Shown: piece by piece, positions 11,111 through 25,300 of the stretch
Layout: each line of letters starts with the position of its first letter
Position numbering within the stretch: position 1 is the first letter of the stretch
NCBI RefSeq assembly: GCF_040954835.1
Contig: NC_090711.1
Location: 9,059,501-9,123,500, forward strand
From: Lepisosteus oculatus
Taxonomy: Eukaryota > Chordata > Actinopteri > Semionotiformes > Lepisosteidae
Direction of reading: 5' to 3'
Length of the DNA: 64,000 nt
Translations under genes and position numbers: made by a program
The notes under the pieces: generated by a model
Database searches by the model: none
Told to the model about the DNA's origin: nothing
Seen by the model: the letters and a program-made list of their open reading frames with translations, nothing else

Positions 11111-13900
11111 ATTTATAGCCTTATTGTGCTGCCTAAAGTGTTAAGCTCTAATGTCGGTACACGTTAACCCTTGATCCAAACCCTTGGTTTTTCTGTCATG
11201 GAATTAAAAACTACTTTACCCTGAGAGTTAGGGTTAGAATGCTCACCATCCATGGTCATTTCTGTATTATTTTCATGCTGTGTCAGCATCTTACTGAAGC
11301 ATAATAAATGCAGTTAAATCTATATTTGTAGACAGTAATATGAAATTAACACTACAATTAAATGTAACATGATACTTAGAATGAGAATATATATGATTGT
11401 TTACATTCAATCAATAGGCAATCCATTTAAGATATTGCACTTAAGATGCAGTATAAGATGCAGTACGTTTGTAAAAAGGATTCTTTTGTTAATTCCAGAG
11501 GTGCATGGAATCGAGAGCATTTATAGCATTTGCACACATTTCTTTTACAGATATAATACCTGTAATAGGAATCAATGACTTTTGCCTTCCGCAACCAACA
11601 ATGGCGACCCAATCTCACACAGCTGTACCTAGCCACCATCATTGCGGCACTACAGTAGCTACACACACTCGGCTAACACCTCCCTTCGCATTTGTCTCAA
11701 GTATCCTTCCTCTGCCCCATCTCCACCTTGCAGCTGACCCCTTTATCGCTCCTTCTGACTGGGGTTCAAGCCTCCTTGTCCTATGGCCTTAACCATTAAC
11801 CGAGTGGGTTAAGCCACACTTTCTCACCAAATGTTCCAGGCATTCACAAAGCATTCAGTCCTTGGATGTTGTTGTCCCTAGCAAAATGACAATTGGTATT
11901 TTTTGTTTTCGATGCTTTTTTAATATTTGTTCAAAGATTTTTTAATGCAAAAATACAAAAATGTGTACTCCGACCACCCTCAACAGGTGTCCAATATTTA
12001 TACAGGCTATGAATATACAAATACTGGATGTGTATTAGCTGCCCTTAAGCTAGGAATGGAGTATATTTGCTTTTCTCTGAATTATTCTGCTTTGACTTGT
12101 ATACCCTATTCATAATGTGGACCCCTGAGCTATAGACAGCATTGCAGACACGTGGCCTACCTGTAAGTAGGGTGTAGTACATTTTTGCATCACCTTTCAC
12201 AAGTATTATGTGCTTTGGGCCTCTTTTAATTACTTGTGTGTTCTGCCAAGAGGATGACAGTAATCTATGGCAAAGGATTGTAAATATTTTTCCCACTGAG
12301 GAAAATGGCATCGGATCCAACACCAAGCTGTGTCACCACACTCATCGGGCTCTTTGGAGCTCAGATGTCGACAACGTACACCTCAATGTTCTACAGAAGA
12401 TCCTTTGAGTGCACCAAGAAGACAGCCAACCCAACAAGCACTGAGCCAGTGGTCTCTGATCCAGCCTTGGTTCAGTTCTTTTACCCTGTTAGTGTGGGGC
12501 ATTCCTTTAAGCCCAGAGCTGTATTCATATACAGTATGTGTTATAAATAGCCAGAAAAATCATAACAGAAAAGGGGAGAGTTTTGGAATGAATGCAGTTC
12601 TCAAGCTAGAAAACCATCTCATAGCAGCATTTACATAGTAGGTCTTACAGAGGCTCTGAGAAGATCCAGAGGAGAGTCATTTTTAATTTCTAATTAATTG
12701 GGGAAGTACTGCGTGATGGATCCTCCTTCTCCTACAGATGGCTCTGGCATCTCAGACAGTACTACAAATGTAAAAAATGACACACAAAGATGAGGAATAA
12801 TAAAAATCAGGAGGGAAAAAACTAGAACTCGTCCCCCAAATTAGCATCCCTATATACAGATCATGTGGCCTCCACAAAATATTTGCTGATTCTCCCCAAT
12901 GCCCTTGAGGTATTTTTATATCACAGTGCAGCCAGTCTGGTGTCTTAAATCCTACATAGAATGTCTGAAAAACATCTTCTGGGTGCTTGTGTTTTTTATT
13001 TTGTTCTTTTGGAGCCAGATAACCTCTGCTCGTGATTTGCGAAAGACAGGACAGTTATCTGTTACGATAATGTTTTTGATGGTGTTTTGATATTACATGA
13101 GACTCACTGGCTTGGAAATAGAAAAAAAAAACTCTACCAATCACAAATTAATGTGCTGGACCGTACGTTTGTCTCGGATATATACATATTCTTTTTCCTC
13201 CTTGGTGAGAACAGCAGAACCTGTTTTCCTTAGAGTTTGACCATTTATTGGTGTTGAGATGAAAGATTATTGACTATGCAGCATTACAACAGTTTTCACT
13301 TTACAAGAGATCAGCATTTCATTTTTTAATCATGTACAATGTTAAACTATACAGCATGACAAATTTGGTGGAACAGTGATTTTTCTTTGCTATTAGCCGT
13401 TGTCTTCTATCCAAAAAAACAAAGAAAAATATGTATCTGTTTTCAGTACACAGTACAAACGTTGACTAAAGACTTTACATAGGACAGCCTGTGTGTTCTC
13501 GTTAAAACAAGTTCCACATTTTGGGAGTGGAAGCAAAGGTTTACAAGTTCATATCTTTCCACAGATCAGCCATCTTTATGATGGAATAGCAGGAGCACAT
13601 AGCTAAGGTATTTCAGTCTGTTTTCAATTAAAAGAGCAGCATAGTAATTATTCACCCCCTATTTCCCAGATGGCGAATAAAGATACATACTGTGGCATTG
13701 GTAGTACTGTAACTTTGGATCTAAACAGATGTGAATGTATCTTGTTTTTTTCATCAAGAACTGTTCAAGAATATTGATGAATTGCAAATTTCCATCAAGA
13801 GAACTAAATAAACCCCAAAAGACAGAACGTGCTATAATGTCTGCTACAGTCCATGAGAAGGAGTAAGAATACTTCACAGTATTTTGTTAAGCATAGTTCT
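11111..13900. other. Non-coding stretch with a short internal direct repeat
   Basis: No gene is recognised. A block of roughly 55-60 bp at 11,022-11,080 ('attcatttttaatttctaattaattggagaagtactgggtgatgg') recurs at 12,678-12,735 with few changes, in direct orientation. Open frames at 11.5-11.8 and 12.3-12.6 kb have no familiar domain. Confidence 0.45.
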
Positions 13901-13901
13901 G

Positions 13902-14250
13902 TAGCTCTGATAGTTGGCCCCGTTGCCTTGCAGCACTGCAACTCTGAGTTCAGTTCGAGTCCTGGGGTGCTGTCTGGGTGGAGTTTGCATGTTCTCCCAG
14001 CGTTTGTGTGGTTTCCTCTAGGTGCTCTTGTTTCCTCCCACAGTCCATACTGGTAGTTTAGTTGGCTTCTGGGAACATTGGTCCGGATGTGAGTGTGTTT
14101 TTGCCTGTGTTGCCTTGCAATGGACTGGTGTCCTATGCTGTCCAGGCTGGATCCTGCCTGCTCCCGCTCCCCCGTGAGCCTGATGTGGATGAAGTGGTTA
14201 GAAATGGATGGATGAGTAGCTGACAGATGAATAAATGAATAGATAGAAGA
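13902..14250 (+). repeat. tRNA-headed SINE relic, copy 2
   Basis: A tRNA-like head with a B-box-like 'gttcgagtcc' near 13,953 is followed by 'ggagtttgcatgttctccca', 'gtttcctcccacagtcc', 'caatggactggtgtcctat', and an 'aaatggatggatga' tail that grades into GAATAGATAG. It is the best preserved of the five relics and shows the family's structure most clearly. Confidence 0.85.
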
Positions 14251-17200
14251 CTATCTAGTGCTGCAATTTTTTAACATTGCAAATAAAAGGAATGCTCTAT
14301 CACACATTCAAGGATTAATTATTATATCAGATGCTTCACATTATTTGAAAATCTTGTGGCTGCTTTGATTAATATTGTGAACAGCTGTTTAACTGTCCTA
14401 ACATCACCACTGAGAGGGTGTGATACACTATATATAAAGGCTCTTTACCAATGATTGTAAAATCCAGCACCAATGAAATATACATTTTCTGTGAAATGAA
14501 CGTGGAATCTTTATTTGTCACATATTAGCTACTACTGCCCAGTTTTCTTTTTTCATGTGTTTTTACAAGGGAGCCTGAAAGATCTATCAATGTAATCTGA
14601 AATGACTTGCAGTTATCTTTTAAGACTCAAGCCTGATTCATTAAATAGTTGCCTCTTTAAGATAAACAGCTATAAATTCCACCACAGCAGCTGATAGGTC
14701 GTTAAATCCTTACATCAACAAAGTGTGGTTTTTAAGCAGAACATCTAAGCTTTACCTGTCACAAGAAAAGAAATCCGCTTTGATCATTCTATTAGATATA
14801 CATTGCAGTTCTTTCACTGCTACAGCTAATGGACTTACTAAATGTGGACTTGAAAGATGGCTCTGCATGCTTTCTGCCACTGTATTCGTTTGAACCTTGT
14901 TTTATCTGTTATCAGGAGAATGGTGTGCTCTTTGAAATATCCCTTACAATTTAACACCAGACAAACAGTTGATATGAGCATTTGTTATTAATTGCTAAGA
15001 ATATACAGCACGTACAAGCAGAAGTAAAATGCAGGAGAGCTGACACTAACTCAAATTAAGCAAATGCTCGACAAGGGAGGTGCCAAACCACGCTAGAGAA
15101 ACACACATGTCTTTTTACGTTACGCAAACTCCCCACCCCCAAGATATATCATGTCATTTAATGCAAAAGGACAAGGAAGGAAGGCGTAGAAGCGTCAGTA
15201 CAGCTGTCAGGATGTAAATTAATCTACCAGCAGAGGAAGGCAGGAGGTCAGTGGTGATGACCTGCAAGAGAGTTTCTCCAGATTTGTTCCAGTTGCTCTC
15301 CATAGGCAAGACTTTGAACCCAAGGGTAAATTAAATTAGAACAAACATTCCATGCTTACAAAAACACAGACATCTAGGCAGGTTAAAAGAAATAAATACA
15401 AAAGATTTAAGTTTGACTGACACCTTGATGAGTGCAATGTGGACAACAGTGAAATAAAATAGTGAGGTGGTATAAAATTAGTGTTAAGGTCCTGAATGTA
15501 ACAACACAGATGCTGTTCAGATGAATCTGTTCTGCTGGGTAACCAGTGGTGTATCAGGCTATACTGACAAGTGGATGAGACCTCAGGTGAGACATTTTCC
15601 CTGAATGATCATCGGTTTTGTCTTTTAAGGTGGAAGATCCCCTGTTAAATCAAAGCTATTTAATAAATATTTGTCAGTTTTCTAAGATGCCCCATTCTAA
15701 AAAAAAGGTATTTGGTTATTATAAGAACATGAACTCCTTTTTAAGAAATGCATTCTCAAGATAAAACGTTCTTGCTGTCATCTTCTTCTCTATGGTTTAG
15801 TATCACCCAAGTACATATAATTAAAGCATAAAAATGTGGCACTCTCAGCCAGGATCTCTACCATTTTACTCATTATAGAGTACAACGGAATTAAATGAAT
15901 TAAAAAATAATAATTTTAAAAATATGGAAAAAACTAACTGATGAACAACAGAACTTTATTTTTAAGCATATTTACCAACAAGCCTGTAGACCTTCTGTTG
16001 TTTCTTGGCCTCAGGCATAGAAATAAATCAATGATCTGGAAACCTTAGGTCTCACTGGGAAAAACTGTAATTTTATTTCCCATTTTTTCCATCCTTATAT
16101 AACCGGAATGTCCGGGAATGCAACTTTATTGTTGCCATTTACTACAGTAAGTACGTTGTGCAGTCAGTTATGTTAAATAGAGAAAAAAAGGTACAGGAAC
16201 AGGTCAGAGGTTTTGGCACTGCTGCTACGACAGGAAATTTAAGGCTCAGCGCTGACACGCCAGTTTTACTTCTTTAGATTTCCCTGGGTTTTTAAATATT
16301 CACAGGAATAGAGATGTGGGAGTTAAGGGATAAAACCTCCAACAGGGATCACTCAACAAAGAGCATATCAACTGTTATTTTACAAGTGCCAATCAAACAG
16401 TGAAACATGATTTCTGGTAGAGTAACTCTGTAATTATTAAGCTCTCTAGGTACTTATATATACCCAACGGGGCATTCAATCAGCCTTAAACATTTCCCAG
16501 AAGAGCAGTTGCAGGCTGTTCACATTCCATACTTCTTGATCTATCAGCATAGAAGGAAATATCATATTAACTGCAATTCTGAACTCTCCAATTCAGAGCA
16601 GGAGGATTTGAGCACGAGTGCAGCTGTTGGAGCACTCATGTTCGGTATCCATGGATGCAAACGACACTTGATTCGGAGCATAGGGCAGTGAGGATCCCAA
16701 AGAGGAACAATTGAAGGAAACCAGTCAAACCTATTCTGCACGTGAACTTGCTATTCTGAAAACTGTTCTTTGGGAGGTGTTAGGAAATCAAGGCAAACAC
16801 AGGACTAGACAAGGTCTATAAAGCTAGAGTTCTCAAGTCCAGGACCATGGATATATAAGGTAGCTGAACTATAATCATGCCTCATAATAAAATGCGTCCT
16901 GAAAACAAGAGTTAGGCTTGTCTTTTCTTACTCTTGTAGCCTTACTCTGTTAGGTGTAATAATTATGCACACGCTGTACGCATGCATATAAGTACATACA
17001 ATTAAACATTCTTGTATTTTATCCCCTTAATGGATTAAGGAGGGTGATATGTATCCCTTGTTTCCTTCATTGTAAAAAGTGTATGTAGTGAAATCAGCAT
17101 TGCTTTTCAAGTTTCAAGTAATTGTAGTGCTTGTTTAAGAATGTAGCCACCTACTGTAGGTTTCCTTGCTTTCAGTTTGGATCCAGCATAGTGTAGTCTG

Positions 17201-19050
17201 AAAAACCTTGCAGCTTCCTTAAGTTACAGCCCCCACCATTTAAACTCATTCAAGGGAAATGATGACCTCATAACAAATTCTTAGAATATAAGTCTTGAAC
17301 AACCATTTCATTTTCCTCTTCCCCAGGTTGGTGTGGCTGCTTTGCAGACACAGGCCCGCATTATTTGGTTTAAATTACTTCTTCAATGAAGCATAAAAGC
17401 TAATGAAAACAATGTCCTCATTGCTGGAAAAACAGATTTTTTTCTTTTACTACAGATCTGTCAACTCAACACATATTCTTTTACTTTCCTGTCCCTGCAT
17501 AAAGGCAAAGCAGCAACTTTATTCTTCCCAGTTAAAGAATCTATGTACAAAATAAGTATTAAAACCATAGTTAGACACAGGCTCAGCTATAACAAAGTCC
17601 AGTTGAAGGTCAAGTTACTCCTGGTGCTCAGTGATGCATGGACAGTATGTGCATGTTTATTTGAAGAATACTCTATAAAATCAAAGACAGCACCTGAAGG
17701 TGATGCATACTGAACAGCTTATCAAATGGTAAATGTTAAAGATTAATACTGTATACAGTATGTCAAGAACCTTATTCATGCTGAACTCATGATTTTTTTA
17801 GAGTTCAAGAAGCAGAGAGGAGTAACATTTTGAGACAAGGTTTCAGTGAAAGATTTTAATGAGATTCTAAAATTGCCTTGCACGTGTTCCACCCAGAGTC
17901 TTACATCTTACACTCTAAGCTTCTTGGGGTATAGTACAGGTAGTTACAACTCTTACCAGGAATAGGCACATTTCTAATGAATGCTTTCCTGAAGTTCTTT
18001 AAGACAACTGGATATTTCTAAACATGTCTATACTGGGAAACATTTAAAATACAGGAGCCTTATTTTGAACATCATTCACAAATCGTGTTAAACTCCATCA
18101 ACAAATAGTAGGGTCTTGATATTATCAAGAACTAGTGATTAGAAATTACAGAATTTGGATAGCTAGAAGATGATATAGAACAATATACATTAATTCACAC
18201 ACTGACCTTGACCACTCTGGAATAAATAAATAGGCTTTACTCTGGGATGCACTGCTATAAATTCCCGTTGTATGGTTTCTAATATTAGAAAATAAATCTC
18301 TTGATAATTGCAACATGATATTTTTGTAAGACCCTGCAGGAGCTCGGTTCTCTTATCTTATCTAAGTCGTATTTCATAAGAGCATCATAGGGAAGTGCTC
18401 TATAAAAATAACTTGCATACTGTTTTGACAGTATGTCTTCTTTTCACAAGGAACATACATTTTTGGCAGGCCTGTTAAATGTACTGTAAATGTCAAAAAT
18501 GAAAAGGGGGCATTGAGTATTTTTTTTCCAGAGCTGTTGTTTTCCTTTCTTTTTATGCCATTATTAGAAAAATGTGTTTGATCTAGAAAGCATAACACTT
18601 TGATGTGGGACGTTGTACAGTTCAGCTTCAACTTGATTTATACTGTACAAACATAACCTGCAAAGCAGTGCAATCAATTAGCATGCAGGGGACATGCATT
18701 CCTCCTTATCCTTCAGCTAGATAGGGTATTGGGGATGTTAGACAAAATGTTAATTTGTCATTTCAAGATATGAGGAACTCTAACATTGATTACATCTGCC
18801 AATAAAGGTTGAATGTAAGAAAACAAAATATAATACATGTGTGCAAGTCACAAAGGAGTGTTGGACAGTTGCTGTATTGGATATTAGTATATGTGTAAGG
18901 AAATAATTCCTAGCATTACCTTTTATCACAATGGAAACAGGATGGATGTGATTGAATATTCTCCCACTACTCAATGTTAGTCTTAGAGATTCCCTGAGCT
19001 ACAGTAATTTACCCAGGAAGATACTATTTCACCAGATCAATAGTAATAAT
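14251..19050. other. Non-coding stretch, no gene recognised
   Basis: About 4.8 kb of CpG-poor sequence. All open frames are short and unsupported, and no clear repeat family was seen. Confidence 0.45.
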
Positions 19051-19051
19051 C

Positions 19052-19345
19052 CATCAATCCAGTTTTGTATTGCTTTATCCAGTCATGGGGGAGCCAGAGC
19101 ATATTTTAACATGCAATGGGCACAAAACAGGATACCTCCTGGATGGGACACCAGTCAATCACAGGATACACACACTCACACCAGGGCCAGTTTTCCCAAA
19201 AGCTCAATTAACCCACCAGAATCTCTTTGGACTGTTGGAGGAAAGACACACAAACACAAGAAGAACATACAAACTCCATGCTGATAGCAACCCCAGCTCC
19301 AGAACTGAACCCTGAGCCTCAGCACTGTACCATGCTGTGCACCAA
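19052..19345 (-). repeat. tRNA-headed SINE relic, copy 3
   Basis: Read on the minus strand this matches the family body: the plus strand shows 'tggatgggacaccagtcaatc', 'caccagggccagttttccca', 'ggactgttggaggaaagac', and 'acatacaaactccatgc'. The tRNA-like head lies at the high-coordinate end. The 110-codon and 81-codon plus-strand frames over this interval are frames through the SINE and not genes. Confidence 0.8.
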
Positions 19346-22300
19346 TAATAATAAACAAGAAAATTAATAAAGCAACTTGCTTCATTAAAAACATGGTTTA
19401 ATTACAACATTGCATTCCACCATAATTAAAAGATAATTGACAGTAATATGTGTTCCTTACATCTCTTGGGGTTATGAAATACAAAACTCTCAGCAGGGAT
19501 ATTAGTGGAAAACCAGGGATGTTTAACTGTCGGAATATTTTTAATTAGTTTTTTAAAGAGCTGTGGATTTGAAAGAGAGGTAACTTCATCCAAATTTAAT
19601 TGGGAAATCTCATTTCCAGTTGGAGAGGTTTTATAGGCTATTCCTGTTAGATAAAGGTAAGAAATATGAACATATTTATTTTTCCCCAGAGGTCTAATTG
19701 GAACAAGAGGACCCACAGAACCCAGAACATAATTGTTTAATTTTCTAATTGTTTTTTTCTAATAGCAGCTAAAAATTGGATGGCAATTTATTGAATGTCT
19801 TTATCCATTAAATCAAAATAAAGAATTTGGATTCCAATATTAAATTAAAAGGAACAGTTTGAAATTACAAGAAAAATAGCTGTCTGAGGTCTGAGTTTTA
19901 GACCACAATACTAAAATTTTATTGAACTAGATCTTTAATCGTAATACTCTGTAATCCCTATAATTAAGCGAGCAAGCTTCTCAGTGTTTTCTTCATGAAT
20001 GTTTGATTTTTATTAAAATTTTTCTCTGAAAAATCTCAATCCACTATATTTGTACAGGGCATTTTTGAAGGCAAAAGGCAAGCAAGGTGCTTCACTCTCG
20101 TTTTCTGTTCCCGTTGATTTCATAACTGTCACTAGAAATAACTTAATATACTACCCCCAAAAATGGAATGCAGAAATCTGTTTTTTTCCAGCTAATATTT
20201 AAAAAATGCATCTCAGCATAACCTTATCGCCCCCAGATATGATGTACAGTACCACAGGTATGGAATGGGTGACACATAAATCCTGGGAAGTTTAGAAACA
20301 AATCCATCCTGCTATCACAGCATACATTTCCCAGCCGATGTGTAGGCATGGTCAGATGATATACTGTATTAGCTACACTAACAATGACTCCTGTGGTGCA
20401 GTGAGCAATGAAACAAGTGTTTTTAGGAGAACAGAGAAGGCAGACTCAGTAGGACAAGCTGCCAAGTTTCCTCAGAGAGGTCTGTGTGTACTATGCAGCC
20501 AAGACTGAGTCACAGAACACAGCTGCTGGTGTTCCAGAAGAGCCGAGGGGCCACTAATCTCAAGGCCCCTGAGGGGCCATCCCAGCTGGGTGACAGGAGA
20601 GGTGCCACAGAGCTTGACACCCCTTCACCTTGGAACTCTGGCTAAAGATTTCATTGGAATATGAAGGATGGACCAGTACCAGATTCCAGGAATCAGTGAT
20701 TTTTCTTTTCTTAAAAGCAGTAGGCAACCAGAATCCCAGCTTCCTGTTACTGTATGTGAAGTGTGAAATGAATGGCAAAACATTCTACATACCTCTTTTC
20801 CCAAGAACTACGTAAATAAAAGATGGACAGGATAACTCACTGGAGGCTTGCAGCCAGGATGTGCACCTTTAACCTCTCACTCTCTATGAGTATGTGTGCA
20901 TGTTGAAAAACAAAAGGGTGTCAATATGAGGCTAATTCTCACCTCAGTACGTTCAAGCCTGGAGGAGCCCACTAGCTCACATTTTATAGTGTCATTCAAG
21001 TTTCAGAGGTTCAGGTCAAACCAACTGAGATACAGATGACTTAAACAAAACAAACATTTGACACAGATCTCTCCATTCATGCATTTGTTTTACAAGATTT
21101 CACTTTTTACCACATCATAAGGGACTTATGAAAAGCCTTGAATTTCTCTGTTGAAACATTAAAAGCGCAATAAATGCATAGAACCAAGAGCAGGTACCCT
21201 GGCATTGAACTTATAGAAGGATATTTGACATGGACCTCTTAATTATTACATGGAAAATGAATAAGGTGGAGCTTTTCCAGTCTCCTCCGCCGTGGATACA
21301 ATGTGCTACAGTAGTTAATCACTCCTAAAACACTGTTGTTTCAACTTCCAGCTGTGCAGTCTTCTCTGTCTCCTGTAGAGACTGGCAACCTGCTCTCACT
21401 ACACTGGTAGGTTTGCACACTACAGCAAACAATTACTGTACATCTCGATTGCCGTTTCTCCACAGGATAACGCCAAAGTCCTTTACTAAAGATTTTCCTC
21501 CTGTTGTTTTTTTTTAAATCATCTTAAATCAAAATAATAACATGCTCAGGACTGAGGGGGCTGGATTAGGGTGTCTAAAGCAAAGAATTTGGCCTCTTGA
21601 CTCTCGGGCTAGGGAAATTAAATGAATTAGATACAGTATATGTTTTACATTAACTGTAAATTGTAAATGCTGTATGTACAGTATAGTTGCACATGTGTGT
21701 GTGAACTGCAGTGGACTGGTGTTCTGTCTAGAGTATAGTCCAGGATTATCAGGATTTACCTACCTTTACAGGATTATCTTGCTTTATGATAATGGAATGC
21801 GCTGTAAAACTATTTATGTGGGATTTAATTTCACTACCCCAGAATAAAATAAATTTTGACTGTACCTATGTTTTCATGCTTTTGGCATCTAAAGAGAATC
21901 CTCACCATCAATTATTCTCTTACTTTATCTACCAGTTTACCATTATCTGCTACAGAACTCACTACCTGTCTATTAATTGAATGCATCTAAGTTTTGATTT
22001 TAGAATATCAACTTCCCTCTCCTGCTCCTGCGCTTACAAAAAAGAAAAATCAATCCAGGTTATCTCCTTACCTCATGGACCTTTTTAGGAATCTGTTTCA
22101 TGTAAGACTCATACTGTAGTCAGAGGCATTAACATTGCTCAGAAAATAGAAGGCAGATCACACGAGCCTGTTCTTTTTAAGTAACCTGCAACAAAAAAAA
22201 ATGGGGTCCTGCCAAACAAGATGGCAGCCAGACCCCCAGTTTTGAAACCCCTTTGGAACTCACCTTAGGAGCCATTGCATCAATCAAATTGAAACTTGGC

Positions 22301-25300
22301 AGATTTCATGACGACCAAAGCTGCTTCATATTTGCACCTAAAAAGTTAATAAATCTTGTGCCAACAAAGTATCATTGCAGTACACGGTACCATGCAAACA
22401 GGCCTTTGATGTGGTGCATGTTTATATACCACAGTGCTCTGCACCAGTGCAATTCTGAAGCACTAATACAACAAATACAAGAAACACGTCCATCTTACAG
22501 ATCATTACATTACACATAGATTCCTCCTTATGTTTGTCTTAGTCTTTTTGGACTTGTCAGTATCTCGCATACAGCAGGTGGTTGAAAACAAGCCAGTTAT
22601 GGGATAAGTAAGATGATTGCCTTTGAACTTCTGTGTCTCATACACCATGCAAAGAACGAACAATCTAGCCCTTCTAGATCAAAACACTTGCTAAAGATTT
22701 GCGGCAATGTTTGGAATATACCGTAATATTCGTTTCATACTATCGGAACGTCCTGTTACCCACTGTACTGACCATGGAAAAGCTTCATTTTTAACCTTAA
22801 TGTGTTAAAATGAAACCAAGTCTCAATTTTAATGTCTCTCACAACCCCCCTTAAAGTTCAAAATCTCCCACTGAGCAAAAATGGTTTCTGTGTTTGAACT
22901 ATGCATTTGGGGAATAGGTGTTTTACATTTTAAAACTATCATGCTTGCATGTTTTTAATTTTAGCAAATGTAGACAAACCACCCACCCTGAACTGCAAAT
23001 CCATTTAACTGGTCTTTTTGGGAGATCTTAATCACTACCAGACAAACCCATGCAAATTGATCTTATTTACCCTCAGCATTTCCTTTCGTTTCAGTGGTGT
23101 CGGGTTTTGTTATATCCTCTCATAACATGCAGACCCCACTCTCAGATTACACAAATGCCATCATTCCTTCTGTCTGCACTAAAAGACAGAGTGTAATCTA
23201 CACAAATCGCAAAGAACATGTCACTGCCTAAATAAACATCTTAGTAATGAGCTCAGACAGGGATTCCAAGGCTAAACATTTAACACTATCCTGTAACTTA
23301 TTTCTCCATAATTTAAATTTGAAATTAAAAGCGATCAATTCCCATAACGTCTCCAGCTGCATTCAATTGGAATTCTTTTTTATTTTGCTAACAAGCATAG
23401 CCTTGAAACTACTGGCAAACAAAGTAAACATATTTGTTCAGAAATTTTAATTTTTTATAAGTAACAAACTAGTCGGCTGAGTCTAGACTTAAATCTAGTC
23501 AAACCTACATGTATTTGCTGTTCCACACAATAATAACTATGGATGTAAACAGACCTTTTACAATTTACAGCAGTGAGGTTTGTATAAGTATATGTATGGG
23601 CAAGTATTGTAGGTAAGCATATGTATGGGTATTGATATATATATTTATTATGTAAAAGGAGTATGCAATGATGGCGCATTGAAGAAGGAGTGACCTTATT
23701 AAAGCCTTCGATTTGAAGAAGTAGTTGAGGCAGTAAAGACTTTAAAAGTTCTTTTTCAAATTGTCTTAATAGATCACTTAATGGAACCCAGCAAGGGCTC
23801 AGCTCTATCCATAACTGTGATGCATATGGAAATTAAATCATAGCAGGAATGAAGAGTCCCGTGGCAGTCATGAAATACTCTAAAAGAAAAAAGAGACATT
23901 TCTGCAGGGCCTTGGCATGTCAGCACCCTCCAAGGAGCACTTTATAGGACAAGGAAATAAACAACTATAAAAAAGTGACCACACGAAGAAACAATAAAAC
24001 TGTCTGCAATTGGGCTTTCATAAACAGACACAGGGATTGCTAGGGCTTTAGTCACAGCAAAGACATCTATATATCCCTAAGCAAGCATTTCCTTCAGAGC
24101 TAAAGGTTAAGAAAACATGTTAAACAAGGTGCAAAGGGATTCAAAATTCAGACATGTCTTTGGTATATTTCAAATTCACAATTAATACTCAGAATGTCAC
24201 CAAAATGGACTAAATAAGGAATAAATCATCCTTAGCCTTATCAAAAGAAAACAGTATACAAACATGCTTGCACCTCTAGGAAATAATTCAGAAAATTAGG
24301 TTCTAACTATTCCTTGCATAAGTTACTGAACTACACTTACTGATTCACTATTCAGAGCTTGTAATATGCCTGTAGAATATGTTACAGCTCATATTTTACT
24401 CATCATTTCCTGATGATCATTAAATGACATACTGTACTGTATGACACATACACAAAACACGTTTATGAGATACCACATGCAACGTTTAAAAACATCGTTT
24501 TTGGTTTAATCACAGTATAAAAATGCAAGACAATCAACACTTCTTAAGAACTGCCTGTCAGACAGATTGACTACCATGAATTGGTCCACTGAATCTCTAG
24601 ATCTTATCTCAGTCAGGATGAACTAAATAAAAACTGGCAATTAAATCAACTAATTCCTAATACTAAATTGAACTAGCACATGCCTTATGAATGAAATAAA
24701 AGAATTTCCTTGTGCACTATATTATCCTTGCTACTCTATGATGTTTGCATTTCTTCGGTTCCTGCTAAACATTCCACTTATCACACAGGGCTACCAGTTG
24801 CCCCTGTGACCAATATAACCATATTTACAAATAATAATGTGACATCTAACACTTAAAGAATAACCTGACTTTATAATATATAACTACACAGCCATCATGA
24901 GGGACATACCCAAATCAGTTGAATGTTTTAGTGGTCTGCCTGTAGAACTCTTACTTTACAATTCTGTGTTCTTTCAAAAAAGCCCTGTTCTATGCACCTG
25001 TCAGAGCCACTGCTGTTTCACTCTATTGCCCAGTTCTGCACAGTCCATCCCAGTCACAGAGCGATTTCTGATGTTAATTAAATACTGAAGCCCTGAGAGC
25101 CAGCCCCTTTTCACTTTTGGAGCAAAAACATTAAAATAGCTACAATCACCACTGTTCCAAAGTTTCATAAAGCATCAACTTTTAATTTAAAATTGAAAAG
25201 GTCCTTATTCTTTGCAAGATGTGCTCTAATGTGTAGCCATTTAGCTGTGAGGCTGTAAATCCTTTGGCAGCTACAGTAGGTTGTGTGAGTTTTACAACAT

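Noticed and set aside
19052-19345. tRNA genes suggested by A/B-box-like words in this and the other four SINE copies
   Set aside because: They are heads of diverged SINEs with the shared body downstream; none folds as an intact tRNA by inspection.
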